Source: Pelagilacustribacter sp045567335 | GTDB taxonomy: Bacteria; Pseudomonadota; Alphaproteobacteria; Pelagibacterales; Pelagibacteraceae | Direction of reading: 5' to 3' | Length of the DNA: 64,000 bases | Assembly: GCA_045567335.1 (NCBI GenBank) | Contig: JBJLCZ010000001.1 | Coordinates: 62,001-126,000, forward strand | Shown: positions 36,772 to 45,063 of the stretch, piece after piece | Layout: each line of letters opens with the position of its first letter | How positions within the stretch are numbered: position 1 is the stretch's first letter | Notes under the pieces: model-generated | What the model was told of the DNA's origin: nothing | The model's input: the letters and a program-made list of their open reading frames with translations, nothing else | The model's database searches: none | Made by a program: the position numbers and the translations under genes

Positions 36772-36803
36772 AAAAAAAAGGGCCAGAAAAATCCAGCCCT
36801 TTT
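36772..36803 (-). terminator. Intrinsic terminator/attenuator between aapJ and aapQ
   Basis: On the minus strand AAGGGC pairs with GCCCTT, extended by a UGGA/UCUG inner stem, with eight T residues directly after (complement of 36772-36779). It sits between the binding-protein gene and the permease genes. This would let the abundant binding protein be made in excess, with read-through feeding the rest of the operon. Confidence 0.75.
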
Positions 36804-36818
36804 AATTTAATTTAGCAA

Positions 36819-37865
36819 TTATCTTGCAGGTGGTACGTAAAGAATACCGCCTTTAGTCCAAAGTTGATTTGGACCTCTGTTTGGCAAAATACCTGTGCTA
36901 GCTATGTGTTTTTCATAGATTTCACCATAATTACCAACTTGCTCGATAATTCTTAAGCTCCATTCATTATCTAAACCGAACGCTGCGCCTAATTCACCTT
37001 CAGCACCTACTATTCTCTTAACAGCAGGATTTTCTGAATCTTTTAAACTAGAAGCGTTAGATGAATCAACACCATATTCTTCGGCTTCGATCATAACATT
37101 TAGAGACCAACGAACAATATCTTCCCACACAGAATCACCTTGTCTTACAACAGGTCCTAGTGGTTCTTTAGAGATTGTTTCAGGTAATACCTTATGTTCA
37201 TCTGGATTACTCATTTTAGTTCTTTGAGCAGCTAAACCAGATTTATCAGTAGTATAAGTATCACATCTTCCAGCGTCATAAGCTTGTACTACTTCGTCAG
37301 CTTTTTCGAAAGCAATTGGTTCATAGCTTATGTTTTTTGAATTAAAGAAGTCTCTCATGTTTAGTTCGGTAGTAGTACCTGTGTTTGTACAAGCAGATAT
37401 ACCGTTTTTGAAATCATTTACCGAATTGATTCCAGAATTTTTTCTAACCATGAAACCTTGACCATCATAAAAGTTTACACCAACAAATGTTAAACCTATG
37501 TCAGCATCTCTTGATAATGTCCAAGTAGTATTTCTTGAAAGAATATCAATTTCACCTGAAGTTAAAGCAGTGAATCTTTCTTTCGCGCTTAATGGAGTAT
37601 ATTTAACCTTGTCTGCATCACCTAAAACAGCAGCAGCAACAGCTCTACATACATCAACATCGATACCAGTCCAATTTCCAGATGCATCAGCATTTGAAAA
37701 TCCAGGAAGTCCTTGTGAAACTCCACATTTTACGAAACCGGCTTTTTTTGTATTATCTAAAGTTTTTGATTTTTTAGCATTACCACCACCACCTTGTTGC
37801 GAACAAGCAACTAAAGCTAGTGAAGCTAATCCAACTATAATCAAACTTTTTAATGATTTTATCAT
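36819..37865 (-). CDS. aapJ: General amino-acid ABC transporter binding protein, lipobox
   Basis: This periplasmic binding protein has 348 residues. The signal peptide ends in a lipobox ALVAC (Cys21), then a Gly-rich linker, suggesting lipid anchoring; homologues are usually free periplasmic proteins. Family hallmarks are VKCGVSQGLPGFSN, WTGIDVDVCRAVAAAV, PLSAKERFTAL and the C-terminal NRGPNQLWTKGGILYVP. A clear AAAGGAAA ribosome binding site precedes the ATG. First gene of aapJQMP. Confidence 0.93.
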   Translation of the reverse strand: MIKSLKSLIIVGLASLALVACSQQGGGGNAKKSKTLDNTKKAGFVKCGVSQGLPGFSNADASGNWTGIDVDVCRAVAAAVLGDADKVKYTPLSAKERFTALTSGEIDILSRNTTWTLSRDADIGLTFVGVNFYDGQGFMVRKNSGINSVNDFKNGISACTNTGTTTELNMRDFFNSKNISYEPIAFEKADEVVQAYDAGRCDTYTTDKSGLAAQRTKMSNPDEHKVLPETISKEPLGPVVRQGDSVWEDIVRWSLNVMIEAEEYGVDSSNASSLKDSENPAVKRIVGAEGELGAAFGLDNEWSLRIIEQVGNYGEIYEKHIASTGILPNRGPNQLWTKGGILYVPPAR

Positions 37866-37887
37866 AATTACGATTTCCTTTTTTTAT

Positions 37888-37922
37888 TATTGTTAACAAT
37901 ATTTTTGAAACTAATTTCAAAA
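37888..37922 (-). promoter_or_regulatory. Two inverted repeats in the aapJ leader
   Basis: A 14-bp palindrome TATTGTTAACAATA (37888-37901) is followed at once by an 8-4-8 inverted repeat, TTTTGAAA and TTTCAAAA around CTAA (37903-37922). They lie 23-57 bases upstream of the aapJ start. A possible promoter, TTGATC-17-CATAAT on the minus strand, lies just further upstream. They could be regulator sites or a leader-RNA hairpin; I cannot name a regulator. Elsewhere between aapJ and the fbpC stop (37866-38170) only tRNA-Arg is seen. Confidence 0.4.
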
Positions 37923-38041
37923 TTGCAAGATTATGAAATATTTTAATCAATTGATCAACATATCAAGTTGAAACATGAATCTAGAGCTCTATATTTAGTA
38001 CCAGAATAAAAAATAAACTATATATGCAATTATACAACTTA

Positions 38042-38118
38042 TGGCGCGCTCTGGAGGATTCGAACCTCCGACCCTCGGTTTAGAAAACCGATGCTCTATC
38101 CAGCTGAGCTAAGAGCGC
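38042..38118 (-). tRNA. tRNA-Arg (anticodon TCT)
   Basis: On the minus strand the acceptor GCGCTCT pairs with AGAGCGC. The D-arm is AGCTCAGCTGGATAGAGC, the anticodon loop TTTCTAA carries TCT, and the T-loop is GTTCGAATC. Discriminator G and encoded CCA (38042-38044) follow. It would read AGA/AGG, favoured arginine codons in this AT-rich genome. Confidence 0.97.
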
Positions 38119-38170
38119 AAAAGATATTTATTAATAACACTTTTTTATAATAAAATATAAATAAATTTAA

Positions 38171-39241
38171 TTAAAAACAAACTAAATGATCAATAAATAT
38201 TGGTGTCCTAATACCAAAGCTTTCTTGTGGTTTGTGTTGATGAATATGATGCGAATGAACAAAAACTGGTATTTTTTCTTTATCTTTAGTTTGAAGCGTA
38301 TAAACAAAATTAGTTCCTCTAAATTTTCTATCTACAACTTCTAATTTTAATTTACTCTTGTCATCATGTTCTAAATCCTCTGGTTGTAATAATAGTTTAA
38401 CACCAGATCCTACTGGAAAATTATTTAAAAGTTTGCCCTTAATAATTCCAAGTTCATCATGCTCAAGACTATGTACAGCACAATCGTTGCTGATTACCTT
38501 TACATTTACAAAAACCCCTCTGTTCAAAAATCTTGCCACTTCTATAGAATTAGGTTCATGATGTATATTATAGGGTTTATCATACTGTTTAAGAGATTGA
38601 TCTAAAATTATTCCACATTTATCAGCCATATAAAATGCTTCATATGAATCATGTGTAACAAGTATTGTAGTAATATTTATATCTTTAAGAAGTTTTTTTA
38701 TTTTAAGCTGTAATTCATCTTTTAAGTTTTGATCAATATTAGAAAATGGTTCATCTAATAAAAGTAAATCAGGTTTTGACATTAATGATCTAGCCAGCGA
38801 CACTCTTTGTGACTCACCTGCACTAATCTGGTGAGGAAATTTATTATTTAAACCGTCTAACTTAAGAATTTTAATTAAATCCTCAGCATTGTATTTAAAC
38901 TTGGAATTTTTATTTCTTTTTGCTCCAAAATTAATGTTATCTATAATATTGAAATGCGGGAATAGACTATTATCTTGAAAAGATAAAGCTATATTTCTTT
39001 TTTCAGGTTCTAAATTATAGTCAGGTGATGAAATTAAATTACCACTCAAAAAAATTTTACCTTTATCTAATTTTTGAAGACCAGCAATAGTTCTTAAAAT
39101 TGTAGTTTTCCCTATTCCCGATGGACCTAATAAAGAAACAATTTCACCTTCTTTTTTAATAGTAAAAGAAACATTATTTACTTTATTTAATTTACTAGCT
39201 GTAAAAGTAGCGTTTTGAATTTCAAGAAAATTCGATTTCAT
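38171..39241 (-). CDS. fbpC: Iron(III) ABC transporter ATPase
   Basis: This ATPase (356 aa) has Walker A GPSGIGKTT, signature ISAGESQRVSLARSL (a variant of LSGGQ), Walker B LLLLDEPFSNID, the switch His in VTHDSYEA and a C-terminal regulatory TOBE-like domain. It is the last gene of the fbpA-orf-fbpB-fbpC cluster, 18 bp after fbpB. The His-rich HSHHIHQHK near the C terminus is notable but unassigned. Substrate is inferred from the operon's binding protein and Fur-like control. Confidence 0.88.
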   Translation of the reverse strand: MKSNFLEIQNATFTASKLNKVNNVSFTIKKEGEIVSLLGPSGIGKTTILRTIAGLQKLDKGKIFLSGNLISSPDYNLEPEKRNIALSFQDNSLFPHFNIIDNINFGAKRNKNSKFKYNAEDLIKILKLDGLNNKFPHQISAGESQRVSLARSLMSKPDLLLLDEPFSNIDQNLKDELQLKIKKLLKDINITTILVTHDSYEAFYMADKCGIILDQSLKQYDKPYNIHHEPNSIEVARFLNRGVFVNVKVISNDCAVHSLEHDELGIIKGKLLNNFPVGSGVKLLLQPEDLEHDDKSKLKLEVVDRKFRGTNFVYTLQTKDKEKIPVFVHSHHIHQHKPQESFGIRTPIFIDHLVCF

Positions 39242-39259
39242 AATATTGTTAATATATTA

Positions 39260-40879
39260 CTATTTTCTAGAAAGTATATATTGTGTAATAAAAAAAATAA
39301 AGATGCTAGCCCACATTATTAAAAATAATGAAGGAACAGCAGCTGCTTCTAACAGATCTTGAGCTGCATAATTGTAAGCCTGAGTTGCAAAAGTCTCAAA
39401 ATTGTATGGTCTTAAAATAAGGGTTAAAGGTAATTCTCTAATAATTTCTATAGTGAGCAATATTCCAATCAAAAAAATACTATTTTTTAAATAAGGAACA
39501 TGAATAAGTGTAAATGTTTTTAATTTAGAATGACCCAATAAATACGAGCTTTCATCTATTGACTGATTTATTTTAGCATAGCCAGATTTTATTCCATTGA
39601 AAGCTATAGAATAGAATCTTATAAAATATGCCATTACTAAACCTAATATAGATCCTATAAATATTGATTTAATGCTTGGAATTCCAAAAATCAAAGTTAA
39701 TTGATCACTTAACCACGCAAAAAAAGTTATAAAAGATACTGCCAGAATTACTCCTGGTATAGCATAACCAGAAATAGAAATTGTGCTTAGAAAATTTAAA
39801 AATTTACTCTTAGAAACTCTATTTCCATAGTTTGTTAAGAAGGAAAATAAAATTAAAGAAAAAGCTGAGATTATAACAATAAAAAGTGTATTAAGATTCA
39901 AAGTTAATATATCCAAATCAAAAAAATATTTTGGAAACTTTATTGTCCAATAAAGCATTTGGGAGGTTGGAAAAATAAAACTAAAAAAGAAAATTGTTGA
40001 ACAAAAAATAATAGGAAAAAAAGATTTTATTCCGCTAATAGTAATTTTAGGTATTGGTTTAAAACCTCTCGATGGCTGATGATATTTTGCATCGCTTCTA
40101 GAAAAATTTTCTGTCAAAAAAAGAATGAAAATAAAAACAAGTAAAATGAGTGAGAGAAAATTAGCAGTTTTTAAATCATCAAATGCCATCCAGGAATTAT
40201 AGATACCTGTAGTCAAAGTTGATATACTGAAAAAGGAAACTGTTCCAAAGTCTGATAATGTTTCCATTGATACCAATGATAAACCAACCACAATAGCTGG
40301 TCTAGCTGATGGCAGTATTACTCTAAAAAAACTTTGTTTTGTAGACAGTCCTAAATTTTTACTTACCTCGATTAAATTATGTGATTGATAATAAAAAGAT
40401 GCTCTAGTTAATATGTAAACATAAACATAAACTGAAAATGACATTGATATAATTGATCCAACCATTCCATCAAATTTTGGTATGTATTGATTATATTCAT
40501 ATGGGCCAAAAATATTAGTTAGTATTGAGAATAGTGTTCCATAATTTTCAAAAAAGGCAGTTAAAGAGTATGCGTAAATGTAAGGCGGTACAGCAAAAGA
40601 CAAAATTAAAGCCCAATTAAAAAATTTTACTCCTGGAAAATCGTAAAAAGAAATAAAATAAGCCGATATTACACCTAAAATGAATGTAAGAGATAAAACT
40701 CCTAATAAAAGCACTAATGAATTAAAAATATAATCAAATAAAAAGGTGTTTTTAAGTAATGTTAAATAGGCTCCAGAAGTAGAAAGAGAATTAGCTAAAA
40801 TTGTTACTATTGGTATAAAAACAAATAGCGTAATTATAAATGAGCTTAAATACCAAAAATTAATTCTATTTAGTGCCAT
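39260..40879 (-). CDS. fbpB: Iron(III) ABC transporter permease
   Basis: This is a two-domain permease of 539 residues with about twelve membrane spans. The duplicated transport domains carry coupling motifs LIEVSKNLGLSTKQSFFRVILP and SIDESSYLLGHSKLKTFTLIHVP. Fused permeases of this kind are typical of FbpB/SfuB ferric transporters. It follows the small CxxC gene by 9 bp and precedes fbpC. Confidence 0.9.
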   Translation of the reverse strand: MALNRINFWYLSSFIITLFVFIPIVTILANSLSTSGAYLTLLKNTFLFDYIFNSLVLLLGVLSLTFILGVISAYFISFYDFPGVKFFNWALILSFAVPPYIYAYSLTAFFENYGTLFSILTNIFGPYEYNQYIPKFDGMVGSIISMSFSVYVYVYILTRASFYYQSHNLIEVSKNLGLSTKQSFFRVILPSARPAIVVGLSLVSMETLSDFGTVSFFSISTLTTGIYNSWMAFDDLKTANFLSLILLVFIFILFLTENFSRSDAKYHQPSRGFKPIPKITISGIKSFFPIIFCSTIFFFSFIFPTSQMLYWTIKFPKYFFDLDILTLNLNTLFIVIISAFSLILFSFLTNYGNRVSKSKFLNFLSTISISGYAIPGVILAVSFITFFAWLSDQLTLIFGIPSIKSIFIGSILGLVMAYFIRFYSIAFNGIKSGYAKINQSIDESSYLLGHSKLKTFTLIHVPYLKNSIFLIGILLTIEIIRELPLTLILRPYNFETFATQAYNYAAQDLLEAAAVPSLFLIMWASIFIFFITQYILSRK

Positions 40880-40888
40880 TAATGTCTA

Positions 40889-41068
40889 TTATGATTTTTT
40901 TTCTTTAAAAAGCGAAGAAACTATTTTTTTTATTTCCTCTATTTTTATTTCTGAGACTTGTCTATCGCCTATTTTATCTTCAATTTTTTTAGCCTGATGA
41001 TAACAAGGCGAGCAACCAGTTTTTAGTGTATTTAAATTAACTTTATTTTTGATTACTCGCTTTATCAT
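40889..41068 (-). CDS. Small CxxC protein inside the iron-uptake operon
   Basis: A 59-residue frame starts MIKRVIKNKVNLN and continues KTGCSPCYHQAKKIEDKIGD, ending in a charged helix (EEIKKIVSSLFKEKK). It has no signal peptide or membrane span, so it should be cytoplasmic. The only cysteines form one CxxC next to a His, suggesting metal, Fe-S or thiol chemistry. It fits exactly between fbpA (20 bp) and fbpB (9 bp) under the same Fur-like control. I do not recognise the family. Coding is supported by the tight spacing and conserved-looking composition. Confidence 0.65.
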   Translation of the reverse strand: MIKRVIKNKVNLNTLKTGCSPCYHQAKKIEDKIGDRQVSEIKIEEIKKIVSSLFKEKKS

Positions 41069-41088
41069 TTGATTAATAAATTATGTTG

Positions 41089-42117
41089 TTAATTCCAGCC
41101 AGCTTCTGTCATGATCTTTAACGCTTCTGCTTGATTCTTATAATAAGTAGAAACTTTTGTTTTTAGATCTTGTTTAAAGCCTAAACCAAATTGAGCTATT
41201 AATTGACTTGGCTCTACACCGTCAATAATTGGGTACTCAAATGTATTATTTACAATATGTTCTTGAGCTTCAGGTGTAACTAAAAATTCAAGTAATTTTA
41301 TTGCATTATTTTTATTCGGAGCATTTTTTAATATTCCTGCACCGCTAATATTCATATGAGTTCCTCTACCAGTTTGGTTTGGAAAGAACGGTTTTACTTT
41401 TTTTGCTGCAGCTTGTTGCTCTGGACCTTTTTTTCCAGATAACATTAAAGCTATATAGTAAGTGTTTGCTACCGCGTAATCAGCTTCTCCAGCTGCTACA
41501 GCTAATATTTGCGCTCTATCATTCCCTTTAGCCGGTCTTGCAAAGTTTGATACTATACCTTTTGCCCATTCAGCAGTTTTTTTAGATCCGTTATTTTTAA
41601 TTAATGATGCAACTAAAGATTGATTGTAAACATTGTTAGATTGTCTGATTACAACTTTACCTTTGTATACAGAATTTGCTAGATCTTCGTAAGACATATC
41701 TGGTCTTGGAGTTGTTCTTGAAGGATTGTAATATATTACACGAGCTCTTTTAGCTATACCTGTCCAATATGCTGTTCTAAAATTTGATGAAACTCTTTTT
41801 TTAATATTAGATGAACTAGCTCCTTTTTGAAATAAACCTTTGGCTTGAGCCGCACCTAATTTTCCAGCATCTGCAGTAATATAGAGATCAGCTTTTGAGT
41901 CTTTGCCTTCTTCGGCTATTCGTTTAAGTAAAGCTTTATCTTTTCCTGAAACAACATTTACTTTAATTCCAGTTTGTGCAGTAAATTTTTTATAAAGTTG
42001 TACGTCTGAATCGTAGTGTCGAGCACTAAAAATATTTACTTCTTTTGCGTGATCCATTGCAAATGAATTGCCACAAATAAAAATAAATAAACTTAATGTT
42101 AATATTATTTTTTTCAT
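41089..42117 (-). CDS. fbpA: Iron(III) ABC transporter binding protein
   Basis: This periplasmic binding protein of 342 residues has a signal peptide (MKKIILTLSLFIFICGNSFA). VNIFSARHYDSDVQLYKKF is the typical ferric-binding protein start, and the adjacent tyrosines in AVANTYYIALM match the FbpA/FutA iron-binding pair. It is the first gene of the operon and lies 35-84 bases downstream of two Fur-box-like palindromes. Confidence 0.92.
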   Translation of the reverse strand: MKKIILTLSLFIFICGNSFAMDHAKEVNIFSARHYDSDVQLYKKFTAQTGIKVNVVSGKDKALLKRIAEEGKDSKADLYITADAGKLGAAQAKGLFQKGASSSNIKKRVSSNFRTAYWTGIAKRARVIYYNPSRTTPRPDMSYEDLANSVYKGKVVIRQSNNVYNQSLVASLIKNNGSKKTAEWAKGIVSNFARPAKGNDRAQILAVAAGEADYAVANTYYIALMLSGKKGPEQQAAAKKVKPFFPNQTGRGTHMNISGAGILKNAPNKNNAIKLLEFLVTPEAQEHIVNNTFEYPIIDGVEPSQLIAQFGLGFKQDLKTKVSTYYKNQAEALKIMTEAGWN

Positions 42118-42151
42118 TTATATCCATAATATTTTTTGTTAAAAAAAAGCA

Positions 42152-42201
42152 TTGATAATGATAATTATTATCATTGTCAATAAAATTGATAATGATTATC
42201 A
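42152..42201 (-). promoter_or_regulatory. fbpA promoter with two Fur-box-like palindromes
   Basis: On the minus strand a TTGACA -35 (42175-42180), a 17-bp spacer and a TATCAA -10 (42152-42157) form a good promoter. The spacer is filled by a perfect 9-1-9 palindrome with arms AATGATAAT/ATTATCATT (42157-42175); it includes GATAATGATAAT, the core of the classical Fur box. A second palindrome, TGATAATGATTATCA (42187-42201), lies directly upstream. A repressor bound here would block RNA polymerase, fitting iron-repressed uptake. Confidence 0.8.
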
Positions 42202-42230
42202 GTATCATTTATGTCGCACTTGTAGAGAAA

Positions 42231-42998
42231 TTAGATAATTTGAGCCTTAACTGAGCCAATTTTTGATATAGATCCAGTATAAAACCCTTTTTTAATAGGA
42301 ACTACTCCAACAGTTGAGCCTGTAAATACGTAAAAATCATTGTGCAATATAATTTTATCTTTTCTGATTTTATTTAAAACAAATTTACATGAATTAAGTG
42401 GATTAATGTAAACCGTATTGGTGTTACCTCTTACTAATTGTTTTGCAGATTGATTTTTAATAATTGTTTTTAAGTTTCCAATATTTATTTTTTTATAAGG
42501 TTTTTTAGATCCAATTAAAAATTTAACATTTGCACCAAAATCGCTACAAATATCTCCAAGAAACTTAAGACCAATTTTTTTTTGTCTATAACCAACAACT
42601 TCAATGCAAGGAGCGACATGAGAAATATACTTAGAAACATTTTTAACAGTAACGTTTTTTTTTGACGAAAAAAAATTTTTTTTAATCAAATAACAAACTT
42701 CCAATTCGATGCCTAAAGTGTATTTATTTATCTTAACTTTTTTTCCGCTTTTAATAAAATTATGTTTAAAAATTGAAGCATAAAAAGGTTCTTTTTCTTT
42801 TAATTTTTTAAGAACAGGTATAGCCGTACCACCTGCTTTAAAACCAATTATAGGTTTATTTATTTTACTTTCACATAGAACTCTTAATTTTTGAGCTAGT
42901 TTAATATTTTTACAAAATCTTAAAGGTATAGGTGAAATTAGCTTGTTTGTTAAAAAAGCTTTAGTCAATTTAGAAGAAATTTTATTAATATTTGACAT
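42231..42998 (-). CDS. 2-keto-4-pentenoate hydratase / FAH-superfamily protein
   Basis: This 255-residue protein resembles the MhpD-type hydratases: IGFKAGGTA, a LGIELEVCYLIKK segment with the acidic metal ligand, CIEVVGYR, and a final FYVFTGSTVGVVPIKKGFYTGSI. Members act on 2-keto acids in aromatic or related degradation, but the substrate here is not evident because the neighbours are galE and the iron operon. Its start overlaps the galE stop by 14 bp. Confidence 0.75.
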   Translation of the reverse strand: MSNINKISSKLTKAFLTNKLISPIPLRFCKNIKLAQKLRVLCESKINKPIIGFKAGGTAIPVLKKLKEKEPFYASIFKHNFIKSGKKVKINKYTLGIELEVCYLIKKNFFSSKKNVTVKNVSKYISHVAPCIEVVGYRQKKIGLKFLGDICSDFGANVKFLIGSKKPYKKINIGNLKTIIKNQSAKQLVRGNTNTVYINPLNSCKFVLNKIRKDKIILHNDFYVFTGSTVGVVPIKKGFYTGSISKIGSVKAQII

Positions 42999-43974
42999 TT
43001 ATATTTTTTATTTTCCTTTGCCATTGTATAGAACTTTTTATCATTAAAGGCAAATTATTAAACTTAGGTTTCCACTTAAATAACTTTTTTAATTTTGAAA
43101 CATTAGCAATAATTTGTTCTAGATCTGCTTTTCTTCTAGATTCAAAATTAATTTTAATTTTTTTCTTTGAAATTTTTTCAAATAACTTTACTACTTCTAG
43201 AACTGATCTGCCTTGACCATATCCACAATTTAATGTGAATGACTTTTTAACTTTGTTTATTTTAGATAAAGCTAAAAAGTGAATGTTTGATATGTCAGAA
43301 ACATGGATAAAGTCTCTTATACTAGTGCCGTCTTTTGTATTGTAATTATTTCCATAAATATTAATCATTGGTTTTTTTTTAAGCACGGCAATTGATAAAT
43401 TTTTAAATAGTAGATTATATTTGTTTATTTGTCCTATTTTTTTAGAATTACTAGATCCAACTATATTAAAATATCTTAAAATAACGTAATTTATATTATG
43501 TTTTTTAAAATGTTTTTTTATTAAGTTTTCAGCTTTTAGTTTTGTTTTTCCGTAAATACTTTTTGGTTTTACAGGTGATAATTCGCTTACTTTAAAGATT
43601 TTGTCCTTATAAACTGCAGCTGTTGAAGAAAAAATAAAATTTTTTATATTTGCTTTTTTACATGCTTTAATTAAATTAAATGTCCCTAAAACATTGTTTC
43701 TATAATATTTTTTAGGTTTCAATTGACTTTCATTTACATCTAAATTTGCAGCTAAATGAATTACGGAGTCGATATCATTGCTAATAATTATATTTTTTAA
43801 TTTTATATAATTATTTATATCCAGATTATAAAATTTAGCTTTTTTATTAATGAGCCGTTTATAACCTGAGCTTAAATTATCAATAATAACTATATTTAGC
43901 TTCTTTTTGATTAATAATTCTGTAATATGACTACCTATATAGCCTGCACCACCTGTAATCAGAACATTTTTCAT
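42985..43974 (-). CDS. galE: UDP-glucose 4-epimerase family protein
   Basis: This is a short-chain dehydrogenase-type sugar nucleotide epimerase of 329 residues. It has the NAD motif GGAGYIGSHI at the N terminus, the catalytic YGKTK (YxxxK) with an upstream Ser/Thr (FSSTAAVY), and GTSIRDFIHVSD typical of GalE. It should interconvert UDP-glucose and UDP-galactose for surface polysaccharide. A related epimerase substrate cannot be ruled out. Confidence 0.88.
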   Translation of the reverse strand: MKNVLITGGAGYIGSHITELLIKKKLNIVIIDNLSSGYKRLINKKAKFYNLDINNYIKLKNIIISNDIDSVIHLAANLDVNESQLKPKKYYRNNVLGTFNLIKACKKANIKNFIFSSTAAVYKDKIFKVSELSPVKPKSIYGKTKLKAENLIKKHFKKHNINYVILRYFNIVGSSNSKKIGQINKYNLLFKNLSIAVLKKKPMINIYGNNYNTKDGTSIRDFIHVSDISNIHFLALSKINKVKKSFTLNCGYGQGRSVLEVVKLFEKISKKKIKINFESRRKADLEQIIANVSKLKKLFKWKPKFNNLPLMIKSSIQWQRKIKNINVKY

Positions 43975-44018
43975 ATAAAGATCTTTTATTATAATATATA
44001 TTATATGTCTTATAAATT

Positions 44019-44201
44019 ATGATTACATTAACAAACCTTCTACTTTTTCTTATACTGGTTACCTTAGCAACGTATTTGTTTACTCCTTGGAAAAATATGC
44101 AAAAACCTCCAACTGTTATAATTTTATTACAATTTTTAATTTGGTTTGTTATTTTTGGACTAAGTTTATTTTTTTTAAGTAAGTTAAATATATTTATCTA
44201 G
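44019..44201 (+). CDS. Small two-span membrane protein
   Basis: This 60-residue frame begins 44 bp from the divergent galE start. It is almost all hydrophobic, with two predicted spans (about residues 5-22 and 32-57) joined by a short polar loop TPWKNMQKPPT. Its stop overlaps the convergent betaine permease end by 8 bp. There is no match I recognise. The strand-specific position in an otherwise empty gap favours a real gene, but this is not proven. Confidence 0.5.
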   Translation: MITLTNLLLFLILVTLATYLFTPWKNMQKPPTVIILLQFLIWFVIFGLSLFFLSKLNIFI

Positions 44202-45045
44202 TTTTAACCATTTTTTGCGTAATTCTATCTAATATTATTGCTAAAATTACTATACCAGTACCGCCTATTACTGCTGACCCTATGTCTAATCTTCCTAAAG
44301 CGACATAAACAGTCAGACCTAAGCCACCAGCACCAATTAGCGCTGCTATAACTACCATTGATAAAGCAAGCATTAGTGTCTGATTTATACCAGCCATAAT
44401 TGTTTTAAGAGATAATGGAATTTCAATTTTAATTAAAATTAACATTTTTGTTAATCCTAAGCTTGCACCAGCTTCTTTAAAGCCTTTTCCTACTTGTCTT
44501 ATTCCTAGATTAGTCAACCTAATCACAGGCGGCAGTGCAAAAACTATTGTTGCAACAACTCCTGGCGTTAATCCAATGCCAAAAAGCATAACAACAGGAA
44601 TTAAATAAACAAAACTTGGAATTGTCTGCATAATATCTAAAATAGGTCTCATAACAGCTTCAAAAGTTTTACTTCTTGAAGCAACAATACCCAACGGAAT
44701 ACCAATTATAATGCAAAATATTACAGCAGTAAAAATCATAGCTAATGTAGTCATACTTTCAGACCATAAATCTACAAGATCAATAAAAATTAATCCTACT
44801 AAAGTTAGAATTGCAAACTTAAACCCATTAGTTTTGAATGAAAAAAATAAAAATATAAGTACAGCTACAGGAAAAGGAATTATATTAAAAAGAGTGTCTA
44901 AACCATTTAAAACTGCATCAATCGGAGCAGAGATTTTTTTAAAGAGTGGTCGTTGCATAAACAACCACTCTTTAATATGTTTTTCAATCCATTCGGCAAT
45001 TGGAATATAAATTTCGTAATCAGAAGGTGCTAATTTTAAACTCAC
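44194..45045 (-). CDS. proW: Glycine betaine/proline-type ABC permease
   Basis: This permease of the ProW/OpuAB type has 283 residues. A cytoplasmic N terminus precedes the membrane domain, with family motifs DIMQTIPSFVYLIPVVMLFGIG and the coupling segment FKEAGASLGLTKMLILIKIEIP. It should import quaternary amines such as glycine betaine, important osmolytes for marine cells. It follows proX by 18 bp. No ATPase gene adjoins it in this window. Confidence 0.9.
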   Translation of the reverse strand: MSLKLAPSDYEIYIPIAEWIEKHIKEWLFMQRPLFKKISAPIDAVLNGLDTLFNIIPFPVAVLIFLFFSFKTNGFKFAILTLVGLIFIDLVDLWSESMTTLAMIFTAVIFCIIIGIPLGIVASRSKTFEAVMRPILDIMQTIPSFVYLIPVVMLFGIGLTPGVVATIVFALPPVIRLTNLGIRQVGKGFKEAGASLGLTKMLILIKIEIPLSLKTIMAGINQTLMLALSMVVIAALIGAGGLGLTVYVALGRLDIGSAVIGGTGIVILAIILDRITQKMVKTR

Positions 45046-45063
45046 TATTCTGATTCACCAAAT

